DNA from: G963669295 sp963669295
GTDB lineage: Bacteria > Bacteroidota > Bacteroidia > Flavobacteriales_D > CALLUQ01
Direction: 5' to 3'
Assembly (NCBI GenBank): GCA_963669295.1
Contig: OY769938.1
Coordinates: forward strand, 3,038,001-3,102,000
DNA: 64,000 bases
Notes under the pieces: model-generated
The model's database searches: none
What the model saw: the letters and a program-made list of their open reading frames with translations, nothing else
Told to the model about the DNA's origin: nothing
Program-made: the position numbers and the translations under genes
In this document: one piece after another, positions 24,924 to 35,075 of the stretch
How positions within the stretch are numbered: position 1 is the stretch's first letter
Layout of the letters: the number at the start of each line of letters is the position of its first letter

Positions 24924-27176
24924 TTATTCGTATCGCGACCTAAACAGGGAAGAGTAATCTTGATAGTGCAGGTGCTTTTTGCCAATTCTCACCTTGCTGC
25001 TTTGCAATTTTTCTTGCAGTGATTCTTCCATTTGCTCTACCGCTGGCTGAGGTAATACTTCCTTCCCAAGGCTTACAATTTTTTGAGTGAGGGCCTCCAT
25101 GATGTTGAACGAGCGGAGGGCACTAAGCACATCGTTATCAGTAATGGCGGTATCTGTGGTAAATTGTTCGATCAATGAACGGTGAAGCCCCACTTTTTCG
25201 GAGAGGTTCGACCTTACCGGATCAGTAAATGAGGCAATTTCAATGTGCAGTTGTTCTTCGGCTTTGATTTTTACTGCAGAAAAGCGTAGGGTTTTAAACT
25301 CATTGCTTTGCTTGGCAGTTTCACGCTCTTTTTGTGTATTGCCAGGATAATCTACCATTTCGTGCTTGCCCCGGATAGTATCTTTATAGATCCTGCCGTC
25401 GTTGAGCACCCCTTTTCCAAACCCAAAGAGTTGTAGATCGAGTTGAAAGTTGCTGGTACTCCATTGTGCTATGAGTTGCTTTAACGATGCTTCAATGTTG
25501 GTTGAAACATCGAGTTGAGGCAGGTGAAATTGATCGGGATCAAACACATCATTAAGCCCTATTTCAATGGTTTCTATCGGAGGAGTTTTTGTTGTTTCAA
25601 CTTCAATAGGAGCAGCTTCCGCAACATTTACATAAAGTTGTACCTCATCTACCGATGCGCTTTCGGGTCTTCTTCCAATGGCAATGAGCCGTACGCTAAA
25701 AGTATCTTGATGCTGAGTTGTGGCAAATTGAAAATCTTGCGTGGCAGGGTCGAATATAGCTCCATCTTCAAATTGATAAAGGCCATCAATGATTTTATAG
25801 TTCAATACATTGTTCCCTACCTTGCTTTGCATAACACGCAGTTTGCGTTGCATTTGTTCCAATTCTAGTTGCAGTGCCTCTTGCTTTTCAATGCAGTTGT
25901 TTAATCGGGCCTCAACCCCTACAAGTGCTTCTTGTAGGTGATTCAGCTTGCGCTGCTGAGAGGCAAGCTCCTTTTGATAGTTTTTTTTGTCGGGGTTAAG
26001 CGCATTTATCAGCGCCTGCCTGCGGTCAATTTCTTGTAATTTTTCTTCTTTTTTAATGGTGTAGCTATTTACATCCGCTTTAATGCCTTCAACACCATTT
26101 ATTTTTTCTTGAATGCGAGCTATATTCTTGTGCTCAAACGTATGGATGTGATCGAGAAAAGTTTTGCCCCTGCCGTAGGTAGAGTCGGGCCATAGTTTTT
26201 TGGTGGTGGCCGATGCAAACAAGAGGTAGGAGTTTTGAGAAGTGCTGATAACAACAGTGGATTGTAGCGAAGAATTAAATCCCCAAATACTGAAGTGGAC
26301 GTTGGTGGTTTTGCCATCGCCAATGGTGAAAAACTCTTTAATGGGATGTTTATTAATGATAACATGCTCCCCATTTAAACTGTTTTCAATGCCCAATTCG
26401 TAAGTAAAAAGCCCAACTCCTTTGGCCGGGCCTTGCTCGGGAATACCATTAGCATCGGGTTCTTTTTCGTTTAAAAGACCATTGGTGCCACTGCCTTCCC
26501 CGGCAGCAAGTAAAATGCTTTGAAAAGTACTACTAACACCGCCCAATTGTTGAAACAACTGATAGGCCGTGGTTTCTACATAATCAATAATTGCTTTATT
26601 GCTGGCGGATAGTAATTGTAATTGCTCGGTTGCATTTAATGATGCACTGTTGGCCAAAGCAATTTTTTCATTCATGGTAATGTTTGGATGTAGCAGTGGA
26701 GTGAGACTGGGAAGCAATTGTTGTTGTCTGCGCCTGGTTCTTAATGCATTAGAAGGAGCTGCATCGATGAGCTGTTGCATTAAATGTTGGTAAATAAGCG
26801 TTTGTTCCTGGGCATTTCCCTGCCCCAGTTTCAACTCTTTGTATAACCGCCATAGAGCTATCTTGGTAGCTACTTCAGCCAATAAACCCGGTGATGCTGA
26901 TGCTATACCGTCGAAATTAATGTCGAGTAAGGTAGAGTCTTGTAAGATTTGCTGTTCAATGGCATCGTAGTCGATTTTGTTGTACTGTTTTGTTACTTCA
27001 CCCGAATACGAAAGGTAGGGGCCAAGGTTTTGATCCAATACCGGGCTTTTAACAATAACACGGTGCAAGTAAGCACGCTCCAATGCAGTAAGGCCATTTT
27101 GTGCATGCACCATACCGCATTGTGCCACCAGAAGCACAAAAACAACTTGTTTCAAGAAATGCGCAACCAATTTCAT
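24924..27176 (-). CDS. Large secreted protein with central coiled coil, unknown
   Basis: A 750-residue exported protein with a signal peptide ending at about VHAQ26. Residues about 27-340 are mixed, with a Gln/Leu-rich helical part and a globular beta part (GVGLFTYELGIENSLNGEHVI). About 348-455 is a strong predicted coiled coil rich in Glu, Lys and Gln (KKEEKLQEIDRRQ, QKELASQQRKLNHLQ). The rest is again globular with many beta strands. No family recognised. It stands alone between the NA37 gene and a divergent transglutaminase-like gene, with a TAAGTTTA box before the ATG. Confidence 0.85.
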   Translation of the reverse strand: MKLVAHFLKQVVFVLLVAQCGMVHAQNGLTALERAYLHRVIVKSPVLDQNLGPYLSYSGEVTKQYNKIDYDAIEQQILQDSTLLDINFDGIASASPGLLAEVATKIALWRLYKELKLGQGNAQEQTLIYQHLMQQLIDAAPSNALRTRRRQQQLLPSLTPLLHPNITMNEKIALANSASLNATEQLQLLSASNKAIIDYVETTAYQLFQQLGGVSSTFQSILLAAGEGSGTNGLLNEKEPDANGIPEQGPAKGVGLFTYELGIENSLNGEHVIINKHPIKEFFTIGDGKTTNVHFSIWGFNSSLQSTVVISTSQNSYLLFASATTKKLWPDSTYGRGKTFLDHIHTFEHKNIARIQEKINGVEGIKADVNSYTIKKEEKLQEIDRRQALINALNPDKKNYQKELASQQRKLNHLQEALVGVEARLNNCIEKQEALQLELEQMQRKLRVMQSKVGNNVLNYKIIDGLYQFEDGAIFDPATQDFQFATTQHQDTFSVRLIAIGRRPESASVDEVQLYVNVAEAAPIEVETTKTPPIETIEIGLNDVFDPDQFHLPQLDVSTNIEASLKQLIAQWSTSNFQLDLQLFGFGKGVLNDGRIYKDTIRGKHEMVDYPGNTQKERETAKQSNEFKTLRFSAVKIKAEEQLHIEIASFTDPVRSNLSEKVGLHRSLIEQFTTDTAITDNDVLSALRSFNIMEALTQKIVSLGKEVLPQPAVEQMEESLQEKLQSSKVRIGKKHLHYQDYSSLFRSRYE

Positions 27177-27315
27177 GGAGTGATAAACTTAAACTATTTT
27201 CCTTACTTCTATAGGGAAAAAATAAGCGCTAGTTCATAAGATGGCCATAGTAAGTTTTTATGGAACGTTTTTTGCTAAAGCCTAATCGATATAGAAAGAT
27301 ATATTATCTTTAAAG

Positions 27316-28860
27316 ATGAATAACCTAATAAATCGAAGCATGAACCGAAGTGCTACAACAATAAAACGATCAATATTGATTCTTGGTGTATTGGCCACCA
27401 TTCCAACCATAGGATTTTCTCAAACTGAGGAGGAATTGCGCAAGATGGAAGAAGAGCAACGAAAGTGGATGGAAGACCGTGAAAAAGACTTCCGCGACTT
27501 TGTAGAGCAGCGCGATAAAGAGTATGCCGACTTATTGAAGAAACAGTGGGAGGAAATGCAACAAATGACGGCGCTTAAATCTCCAGATAAAAAGCCAAAA
27601 CCGGTACAGCCCCCAGTAGTAGCAGAAGAAAAGCCAGAAAAATTGCCAGCGGTAAAGGTGCCAGTGCTTAAACCAGATGCACTAACTACCAACATACCTC
27701 AACATGAAGCCATGCCCAACGTGCCCGAATTGGAAGAGCCCGACGATGTGCACGAAGAAAAACCCGAATTGGATTTAACCACCACTGTTGATTTTTATGG
27801 GATGTCATTTGAAGTTCCTTACAACAATGCCCTGGTAGTTGATATCGACAAGGTAGACAACAAAACGATAGGAGAACATTGGCTGAAGTTAAGTGCAGCG
27901 AACTATCACCCGTTTTTAGAAACCATGCTGCGCAAGAAAAAAGACATGCAGTTGAACGATTGGGGATATTACATGCTCTTAAACAGCGAAGCCCAGAGGA
28001 TTTATGCAAAAGATCAATCGAATGAGGTGAAGCTATTTGTTTGGTTCATGCTCAACAAAACGGGTTATCGGGCAAAGGTAGGATATGCCGAAAATACCGT
28101 TTACCTACTATTGCCTTTTAAAGGGCGGGTATATTCAAAGCCTTATTACAAAATAGATGGTATCAATTACTTTCAAATGGAGAAGGTGGAAGGTAAGTTG
28201 AAATTGAAAGTGCATAAAGGCGATTACCCAAAGGCAGATATGCTATTCGACCTCAACGTATACAAACCGATGATTCTTGGTGATGAAAGCAATGAAGTTA
28301 GGAACCTGGAATTTAATTATGGTGGCGAAAAGCACCTCATACCAATGGTATACAATACCAAGTTAATGGAGTATTATGATGCCGTACCACATACCGATTT
28401 AGAAGTGTATTTCGGTGCTGCGGTATCGCATGAAGTGCGAGAAGGTATTGCAGAACACCTGGCGCCATTGGTGGAAGGGAAATCGGAGTTGGAAGCGGTT
28501 AACTTGCTCTTAAATTTTGTGCAAACAAGTTTCGAGTACCAAACCGATGGCGAACAATTTGGCAAAGAGAAATACTTTTACCCCGAAGAACTTTTTTACT
28601 ACAAGTATTGCGATTGCGAAGACCGGTCGGTATTGTTTGCCTACCTGGTAAGAGAACTGTTGGGGTTAAAAGTAGTAGGACTTGACTATCCCGGACACAT
28701 TGCTACTGCTGTACAATTCAACGAAGAAGTAGAAGGCGATTACATAGAATTGGAGGAGGGCAAGTACATCATTAGCGACCCCACTTATATCAATGCTCCG
28801 GTAGGAATGTGTATGCCCAATTATAAAGGTGAGGCAGCAAAAATTATTACACTTAACTAG
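27316..28860 (+). CDS. Secreted transglutaminase-like (papain-fold) protein
   Basis: A 514-residue exported protein. After the signal peptide (cut near IGFSQ) comes a highly charged coiled-coil block (about 37-75, EEEQRKWMEDREKDFRDF), then a Pro/Lys/Glu-rich linker to about 150 and a folded domain. The catalytic triad of the transglutaminase-like superfamily is visible near the C-terminus: Cys434 in YCDCEDRSVLFAYL, His461 in YPGHIATAV, Asp488 in ISDPTY. It may be a peptidase or a cross-linking enzyme. ATG 27316 is used; ATG 27340, closer to the signal peptide, is possible. Its 3' end overlaps the convergent GNAT gene by 8 nt. Confidence 0.85.
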   Translation: MNNLINRSMNRSATTIKRSILILGVLATIPTIGFSQTEEELRKMEEEQRKWMEDREKDFRDFVEQRDKEYADLLKKQWEEMQQMTALKSPDKKPKPVQPPVVAEEKPEKLPAVKVPVLKPDALTTNIPQHEAMPNVPELEEPDDVHEEKPELDLTTTVDFYGMSFEVPYNNALVVDIDKVDNKTIGEHWLKLSAANYHPFLETMLRKKKDMQLNDWGYYMLLNSEAQRIYAKDQSNEVKLFVWFMLNKTGYRAKVGYAENTVYLLLPFKGRVYSKPYYKIDGINYFQMEKVEGKLKLKVHKGDYPKADMLFDLNVYKPMILGDESNEVRNLEFNYGGEKHLIPMVYNTKLMEYYDAVPHTDLEVYFGAAVSHEVREGIAEHLAPLVEGKSELEAVNLLLNFVQTSFEYQTDGEQFGKEKYFYPEELFYYKYCDCEDRSVLFAYLVRELLGLKVVGLDYPGHIATAVQFNEEVEGDYIELEEGKYIISDPTYINAPVGMCMPNYKGEAAKIITLN

Positions 28861-29452
28861 TTGATGGTTGCAATAATTGCAGCCCCAAAGCAATAGCGTT
28901 TTGCCAGGCTGGAGTGTGTAGCACTTCACTTAATAATATAGGAGGCGAAGGAGGAACATCGTGTTTTAGTGGTAACTCCCACCAGCTTACATCTTGCCAC
29001 TTACCTCCCTTAAACCCTACCTGATGATAGGTGCCCACCAGTTGAAACCCAATGTTTTGATGAAAAGCAATACTGGCGGGGTTGGGAAGTGCAATGCCTG
29101 CAAAAGCAGTTTGAAACCCTTGCAACTTTACCATTTCAATTAATGCTGTATACAATGCCCGGGCAACTCCTTTTTTTTGGTGATTCGGATGAACGTATGC
29201 TGAAAGTTCAGTAGCCCATTGATAGGCTTTCCGATCACGATGATTACCTGCATAAGCATATCCTATAACAGCATCGTTGTAAGTGGCAACAATCCATGGT
29301 TTGGTAAGGAGCAATGATGCGATGCGTTCCTCAAATTGTGGCAAAGTAGGAACTTCCAACTCAAACGATATGGCAGTAGACTCAACAATAGGAGCATAAA
29401 TGGCGAGCATGGATGGCGCATCATCAGTGGTGGCAATGCGGATGTTATACAT
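28853..29452 (-). CDS. GNAT N-acetyltransferase, phosphinothricin-acetyltransferase-like
   Basis: A 199-residue acetyltransferase close in pattern to the Pat/YncA group: RIATTDDAPSMLAIYAPIVESTAISFE, the acetyl-CoA loop HPNHQKKGVARALY (Q/RxxGxG/A type), and NIGFQLVGTYHQVGFKGGKWQDV. The last 25 residues extend past the usual end. Natural substrate unknown; the name does not imply herbicide resistance. Its start overlaps the MATE gene's stop by 8 nt, so it is translated from the same message. Confidence 0.88.
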   Translation of the reverse strand: MYNIRIATTDDAPSMLAIYAPIVESTAISFELEVPTLPQFEERIASLLLTKPWIVATYNDAVIGYAYAGNHRDRKAYQWATELSAYVHPNHQKKGVARALYTALIEMVKLQGFQTAFAGIALPNPASIAFHQNIGFQLVGTYHQVGFKGGKWQDVSWWELPLKHDVPPSPPILLSEVLHTPAWQNAIALGLQLLQPSTS

Positions 29453-30779
29453 CGGTTTTATATTTTCGGTTAAACTGAATCCATAAACTGGCTGCCCTGA
29501 TGATCATCCATACCACAAATGCGCTCCAAATGGCATACAATCCCCAGTTCGCATAATCAAGGAGGTAAATTACGGGAACAAAGCCAACAAAGGTGCCCAT
29601 GAGTAGCACATTACGTAAGTACTTTGTTTCACCAAGCCCCTTAAATATGCCATCGAACGTAAAAGCAATGGCATTGATGGGTTGCGAAATAATGACGATC
29701 CAAAAGAACGATTCAAACAACTCAATTACTTCAACATCGTTGCTGTAAATGGTCCCCATAATAGGGTAGGAGGCCAGGTAAACCAATGATAACCCGGAAG
29801 AGATGATCAAATTAATTTTAATAAGATCTTTACCCAGTAAGGAAAGCTTTTTGTAATCTGCCTGCCCCAACAACTTCCCCGACATGGCATTGCCGGCATT
29901 GGAATACCCATCGATAAAAAAAGCCGAGAACAGCCAAATGTTTACACCAATGGTATAGGCCGCCAATTCGCTGGTACCATAATCGTTGGCAAACCGATAG
30001 GCAAGAAAAAAAGCAAAGTTAAGTGCAAAAGTTCTGATCACCATGTTGATGGCCATCATGGTCATATTGCCCAATTCGGGATTGGGTTTAAAAGACAATT
30101 TGAAGTGAAAAGGGGTTTTCTTTAGCATGGTTAGCAATGCCAGGGCAAGCATAACTATCTGTGCAATTAAGCTGGCCAATGCAGCACCTTTCACTCCCAT
30201 GGCAGGAACAATGCCATCGATGCCGTATACCAGGAGCAAATCGAGCAAAAGGTTTAGCCCGCCACCAATCAAGCTAATACGCATGGCCCATGCCGTATTT
30301 TGCCATCCTCTAAACACACCAAATACACAGGCAATCAGCAATGCAATGGGTAGGCCAATGGAGCGAATGGAATAATAATCGGTAGCAAATTGCAACGTAA
30401 GAGGACTATCGGCCTTGGTTTTATAAAGGTGCTGAAAGATGTCTTCGGCAAAGAAAGAAGTGCCTGCCCAAAAGAGCAGTCCTAAGATCATGCTAATAGC
30501 AAAGGCCTGGGGAATGAGCGACTTGATTTCGTCGATTTTATTCATGCCCAGGTATTTAGAAACCAGGGCAGAAACAGCGGTTCTAATTTGGGCAAGCCCC
30601 CACACCAATAGTAGGAAAAATGAAGAAGCCATGCCCGCTGCTCCAATCGCTTCGGTAGCATGTTCATTCATGTTGCCAATGATGGCGGTATCTGCCAAAG
30701 AAATTAAAGGCTCGGCAATCCCGGCAAGGATAGCTGGCAATGCTAATTTGTTAATTTCCTTGAGTGATATTTTTTGCAT
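29445..30779 (-). CDS. MATE family efflux transporter
   Basis: A 444-residue, 12-helix exporter of the multidrug and toxic compound extrusion family, recognised by the repeated MATE halves (LALPAILAGIAEPLISLADTAIIG; SAFFIDGYSNAGNAMSGKLLGQ). The ATG at 30779 is chosen because a perfect TACCTTTG promoter box ends 4 nt upstream; the longer frame runs back into the icd terminator. Coupled to the GNAT gene downstream. Confidence 0.93.
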   Translation of the reverse strand: MQKISLKEINKLALPAILAGIAEPLISLADTAIIGNMNEHATEAIGAAGMASSFFLLLVWGLAQIRTAVSALVSKYLGMNKIDEIKSLIPQAFAISMILGLLFWAGTSFFAEDIFQHLYKTKADSPLTLQFATDYYSIRSIGLPIALLIACVFGVFRGWQNTAWAMRISLIGGGLNLLLDLLLVYGIDGIVPAMGVKGAALASLIAQIVMLALALLTMLKKTPFHFKLSFKPNPELGNMTMMAINMVIRTFALNFAFFLAYRFANDYGTSELAAYTIGVNIWLFSAFFIDGYSNAGNAMSGKLLGQADYKKLSLLGKDLIKINLIISSGLSLVYLASYPIMGTIYSNDVEVIELFESFFWIVIISQPINAIAFTFDGIFKGLGETKYLRNVLLMGTFVGFVPVIYLLDYANWGLYAIWSAFVVWMIIRAASLWIQFNRKYKTDV

Positions 30780-30783
30780 GCTA

Positions 30784-30791
30784 CAAAGGTA
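30784..30791 (-). promoter_or_regulatory. -7 promoter box of the MATE gene
   Basis: TACCTTTG on the minus strand ends 4 nt before the ATG at 30779, so the message would be almost leaderless. A TTTG in the icd terminator loop (30817-30820) is 25 nt upstream. Confidence 0.6.
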
Positions 30792-30802
30792 ACTTTGTGC
30801 CA

Positions 30803-30830
30803 TAAAAAAAGGTGGCCAAACGGCCACCTT
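30803..30830 (-). terminator. Intrinsic terminator after icd
   Basis: The 9-bp stem AAGGTGGCC / GGCCACCTT with a 4-nt loop is followed on the minus strand by a T7 run. Confidence 0.9.
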
Positions 30831-30851
30831 TATATGAACAATTGTTTTTTG

Positions 30852-32093
30852 TTATGCAGTGGCCACGTGTTCCATTCTTGATTTAAGTTCGGAATTTAAG
30901 GCTTCTAAAAATTCCTCCGTGGTTACATAATGCTCTTCTGTCATATCTTTTCCGTGAATGCAAAGGGCAAGGTCTTTGGTCATGGTGCCACTTTCTACTG
31001 TGTCAACACATACCTTTTCCAATGTTTTACAGAAATCAATCAACTCCTGGTTGCCATCAAGCTTACCACGATGCTCCAGGCCGCGTGTCCATGCGAAAAT
31101 GGAAGCAATTGGGTTAGTAGAGGTCTTTTTACCTTGCTGATGTTGACGGTAGTGACGTGTTACCGTTCCGTGTGCTGCTTCTGCTTCCATGGTTTTTCCA
31201 TCTGGTGTTACCAGGGTAGAAGTCATCAAGCCAAGAGAACCAAACCCTTGTGCTACGGTATCCGATTGTACATCGCCATCGTAGTTTTTACAGGCCCATA
31301 CAAAAGCACCGTTCCACTTAAGCGCAGCGGCTACCATGTCGTCGATTAAACGGTGTTCGTAAATCAATCCTTTGGCATCAAATTCTTGCTTGAATTCGTT
31401 TTCATACACTTCCTGAAAGATGTCTTTAAAACGACCATCATAAGCTTTCAAAATGGTGTTTTTGGTAGAAAGGTACAATGGCCATCCCTTGGTAAGGGCA
31501 CGGTTAAAGCAAGAACGTGCAAAGCCATAAATCGACTCATCGGTATTGTACATGCTCATAGCAACACCACCACCCTGAAAGTCGTACACTTCCCAGGTTT
31601 GCTCTTCACCACCTTCTTCAGGAGTAAAGGTCATTGTTAATTTCCCTTTTCCTTTAATTACGGTATCAGTAGCCTTATACTGGTCGCCGTGTGCATGACG
31701 TCCGATGCAAATAGGTTTGGTCCAGTTAGGTACCAATCGTGGAACGTTCTTACATAAAATAGGCTCTCTGAAAACAGTACCTCCAACAATGTTTCTAATG
31801 GTACCGTTTGGTGAACGCCACATTTTTTTCAAACCAAATTCTTCCACCCTTGCCTCATCAGGGGTAATGGTTGCACATTTAATCCCAACGTGATATTGCT
31901 TGATAGCTTCAGCGGCATCAATGGTAATTTGATCATCGGTTTCGTCCCTTTTCATTACTCCTAAATCGTAATACTTGATATCTAAATCGAGGTAAGGGAA
32001 GATCAATTGATCTTTGATAAACTTCCAAATAATCCTGGTCATTTCATCTCCATCGAGCTCCACTACAGGATTTTCAACTTTAATCTTTGCCAT
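30852..32093 (-). CDS. icd: NADP-dependent isocitrate dehydrogenase, eukaryotic-like
   Basis: A TCA-cycle enzyme converting isocitrate to 2-oxoglutarate. The 413-residue sequence VENPVVELDGDEMTRIIW, KCATITPDEARVEEF, MWRSPNGTIRNI and IGRHAHGDQYKATD identify the homodimeric type II enzyme shared with eukaryotes. It is third in dnaX-M16-icd (32 nt behind the peptidase) and closed by a strong terminator. Aconitase lies about 8 kb away on the other strand. Confidence 0.96.
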   Translation of the reverse strand: MAKIKVENPVVELDGDEMTRIIWKFIKDQLIFPYLDLDIKYYDLGVMKRDETDDQITIDAAEAIKQYHVGIKCATITPDEARVEEFGLKKMWRSPNGTIRNIVGGTVFREPILCKNVPRLVPNWTKPICIGRHAHGDQYKATDTVIKGKGKLTMTFTPEEGGEEQTWEVYDFQGGGVAMSMYNTDESIYGFARSCFNRALTKGWPLYLSTKNTILKAYDGRFKDIFQEVYENEFKQEFDAKGLIYEHRLIDDMVAAALKWNGAFVWACKNYDGDVQSDTVAQGFGSLGLMTSTLVTPDGKTMEAEAAHGTVTRHYRQHQQGKKTSTNPIASIFAWTRGLEHRGKLDGNQELIDFCKTLEKVCVDTVESGTMTKDLALCIHGKDMTEEHYVTTEEFLEALNSELKSRMEHVATA

Positions 32094-32125
32094 AGTACTG
32101 TGCTATTATTTAATTCAACTTGTGT

Positions 32126-35065
32126 TTAATATCCAAATATTTGTTCTAACGTTAATTCCTGGTATTCACCAAGCGACTTTAATACTTCGGTGTCTACCAA
32201 CTCTTTGTTACCAATAACAAGGAAACTATAATTTCTACCCTTGATATTGCTTTCAAAGAATGCTTTTACATCCGCCATGGTGATGTTTTGAATTTCATTG
32301 TAAATCTCTTTTCTGCTATCCTGGCTTAAACCACGTTTTTTAGCAGTTTCGTAACTCCAGAAGATAGAAGTTTTGGTGGTTCTACTTGTTTCAATTTGCT
32401 TCAACGCAGCTTCCTTTGCAGCTTCAAACTGCATTTCCGCTTCAGGCATGTCGTTCATCAACTCCAGGATAGCTGCTGTGGCATCTTCTAATTTATCTAC
32501 TTGAGAGCCCACATAAGCTTGTACATAGTGCGAATCTTCCTTTTTACCAGGTGTTGAAAAATAAGAGTAAGCAGAGTAAGCCAATGCTTTAGATTCTCGA
32601 ATTTCCTGGAATACGATAGAAGAAAGCCCTGAGCCAAAGTACTGGTTGAAAATATTTGATTTTGCCATTAAGCCTTTGTCGAAAGGTTGTGCTTTTGAAA
32701 TCATTAACATTTCTGCTTGTACCATGTCGTAATTCACAAAATAAACCTTGTTGGCGGTCATTTCTTGTTCTACGTAGGTTTTGGCTTCAGGGTAGTCGGC
32801 CAATTGTTCGGGTACCTTGTGGTATTGATCTAGCAGTGCAATAACATCTGCTTCATTTTTTCGGCCATAGTAAAATACACGGTGCTTAAACCCAGTAATG
32901 GATTTAATTTTTTCAACCAGGCTGGCCGGTGTTATTGCATCCATATCCGTTTTGGAGAGAATGTTTTTCAAGGGAGAATCATCGCCATACTTGGCAAAGT
33001 CCATCATGGCTCTCCTGTGAATTCTTGACTTGTTGAGCTTAGCATCAGCACGTTTTTTCATAATGCCATCAACAAAATCGGTATAAGCTTGCTCATCAGG
33101 AGTTACATCACTAAGTACTTCTTCAAAGAGTGCAATGCCTTGCTCTAATGATTCTTCTAAACCGCTTAAAGTAACGTAAACACGGTCACGAGAAGAGAAA
33201 ACATCAAAACTTACTCCTAGCTTAAAGAACTCTTTCTGTAAATCTTCAGCGCTGTATTTGCTGGTTCCGAGATAAGGCAGGTATTTTACAGCCAATGCCA
33301 TTTCTTTGTCATTGTCTGACCCCATATCAAGGATGTAATACAGTTCAAAAACTTCATTGGTAGTGTTTTCGATGTAGCTGAAAGGAATACCACTAGCAGT
33401 AGCTTTATTCGAAATGGCCGATTCGTAATCGATGAATACTGGCTCAAGGCGCGAAGATTGAACGGAGTCAAACTCAGTCATGAAAGCCGATTGCTCTTCA
33501 CGCTCAATTTGAATTGGGGTGATTTCAGGCTTTTCGATTTTGAAAACGTTGGGCTCTCCAGTTCTTTTGTTAACCACCACATAGTTGTCGCCAAAAGCAG
33601 CATTAGCAAAAGCAACTACCTCTTCCTTGGTAATTTTTGCCATGCGGTCTTTTTCGCTCACCATGTCGGCCCAATCTCTTTTATGAATGAAAGCATCAGT
33701 CATTACACTAGCACGAGCCCAGTTGTTTTCAAATTGACGCGTTTCGCTTAGCTTTAAATCTTTTACAACAGCATCCATCAACCAATCTTCAAACGCTCCT
33801 TGCTTTACCAATTCAATTTGCTCTAACAAAAGATCGCGTGCTTCTTCTAACGATTGCCCTTCTCTTGGAGTGGCACTTAAAAACATGATGGAATAATCTT
33901 TATTGATGTATGGACCGGATGAAGCGCGCAAAACTTTTTGTTTTTGCACCAGGTTAAGGTCAATTAAGCCGGCTTGTCCGTTCGACAAGATGCCATCAAC
34001 CAATTGCAACTTCAATGCATCCTCAGAAGCAGCTCCACCAATGCGGTAAGCAATTTCTACAAATTCAGCATTCGTACCTTCAATGTCCACTTCAATAGGC
34101 GCTGTAATTTCATCTTCAGGTTCAAAGGTAAATTCTTCTACTTCTTTGCGCTCCATTCCACCAAAGTATTGCTCTACCAGCTCTACTGTTTTGTCAGGGT
34201 CTAAATCGCCCGCCAAAATAATGGCCATGTTATTAGGAACGTAGTACTTATCAAAGTAAGCATGGATTTTTTCCATGGAAGGGTTTTTTAAATGTTCCCC
34301 TTTTCCAATGGTAGTTTGTGTGCCATACGAGTGTTTTTTGAACAGATTTCGCATAATGGCGAAGTACGCTTGTTGTCCGTCTGAATCCTGTCCGCGATTA
34401 AACTCTTCGTATACCGCTTCTAGCTCTGTGTGAAACAAGCGAAGAACTAATTCGCTGAAACGCTCCGATTCCAATTTTAACCATTTTTCAAGTTCATTGG
34501 AAGGAATATCGTTGATGTATACTGTTTGTTCTAACGAGGTATATGCATTGGTTCCTTTGGCGCCTAGTGACGCTACCATCTTGTCGTATTCGTTGGCAAT
34601 GGCATACCCCGAGGCTACATTAGAGATACTATCAATTTGATGATAGATAGCTTTTCTTTCCACAGCATCGGTAGTGTTGCGATGCTGTTCGTATAAATCG
34701 GAAATTTGCTGAAGCAATTTACTTTCTTCTTCCCAATTGGAAGTGCCAATTCTTGAGGTGCCTTTAAAAAGCATGTGCTCCAGGTAGTGTGCTAAACCTG
34801 TTGCATCAGCAGGGTCTTGTTTGCTACCAGTGTTTACGGCAATATTGGTTTGAACACGTGGCTCATCTTTATTGATCGACATGTATAATTTCAACCCATT
34901 GTCGAGCGTATAGATCATGGTGTTCAAAGGGTCGCCTTCAACTGTTTCGTAGTCGTATTTGTATCTGGTCGATTCAGGGGTGTCTGGTGTTTCTTCACTA
35001 CTACATGAAGCGAAGAACAAGGTCAATGAAAGCGTGCCTACTAGAAAGTGATTTAATTTTTTCAT
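32126..35065 (-). CDS. M16 family zinc metallopeptidase, lipoprotein
   Basis: A 979-residue peptidase related to pitrilysin and insulysin, with two M16 halves in one chain. The inverted zinc motif HYLEH is at 93-97 with a distal Glu in ELEAVYEEFNRGQ; the C-terminal half lacks the motif and is structural. The N-terminus has a lipobox (FFAS-Cys21), so it is exported and lipid-anchored, unlike cytoplasmic relatives. The ATG at 35065 begins the signal peptide directly and is 10 nt from the dnaX stop; the longer frame has no support. Confidence 0.93.
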   Translation of the reverse strand: MKKLNHFLVGTLSLTLFFASCSSEETPDTPESTRYKYDYETVEGDPLNTMIYTLDNGLKLYMSINKDEPRVQTNIAVNTGSKQDPADATGLAHYLEHMLFKGTSRIGTSNWEEESKLLQQISDLYEQHRNTTDAVERKAIYHQIDSISNVASGYAIANEYDKMVASLGAKGTNAYTSLEQTVYINDIPSNELEKWLKLESERFSELVLRLFHTELEAVYEEFNRGQDSDGQQAYFAIMRNLFKKHSYGTQTTIGKGEHLKNPSMEKIHAYFDKYYVPNNMAIILAGDLDPDKTVELVEQYFGGMERKEVEEFTFEPEDEITAPIEVDIEGTNAEFVEIAYRIGGAASEDALKLQLVDGILSNGQAGLIDLNLVQKQKVLRASSGPYINKDYSIMFLSATPREGQSLEEARDLLLEQIELVKQGAFEDWLMDAVVKDLKLSETRQFENNWARASVMTDAFIHKRDWADMVSEKDRMAKITKEEVVAFANAAFGDNYVVVNKRTGEPNVFKIEKPEITPIQIEREEQSAFMTEFDSVQSSRLEPVFIDYESAISNKATASGIPFSYIENTTNEVFELYYILDMGSDNDKEMALAVKYLPYLGTSKYSAEDLQKEFFKLGVSFDVFSSRDRVYVTLSGLEESLEQGIALFEEVLSDVTPDEQAYTDFVDGIMKKRADAKLNKSRIHRRAMMDFAKYGDDSPLKNILSKTDMDAITPASLVEKIKSITGFKHRVFYYGRKNEADVIALLDQYHKVPEQLADYPEAKTYVEQEMTANKVYFVNYDMVQAEMLMISKAQPFDKGLMAKSNIFNQYFGSGLSSIVFQEIRESKALAYSAYSYFSTPGKKEDSHYVQAYVGSQVDKLEDATAAILELMNDMPEAEMQFEAAKEAALKQIETSRTTKTSIFWSYETAKKRGLSQDSRKEIYNEIQNITMADVKAFFESNIKGRNYSFLVIGNKELVDTEVLKSLGEYQELTLEQIFGY

Positions 35066-35075
35066 GCTTTTGGTT

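Noticed and set aside
28853..29452. Phosphinothricin resistance
   Set aside because: Family resemblance only; members act on many amines and the context gives no support.
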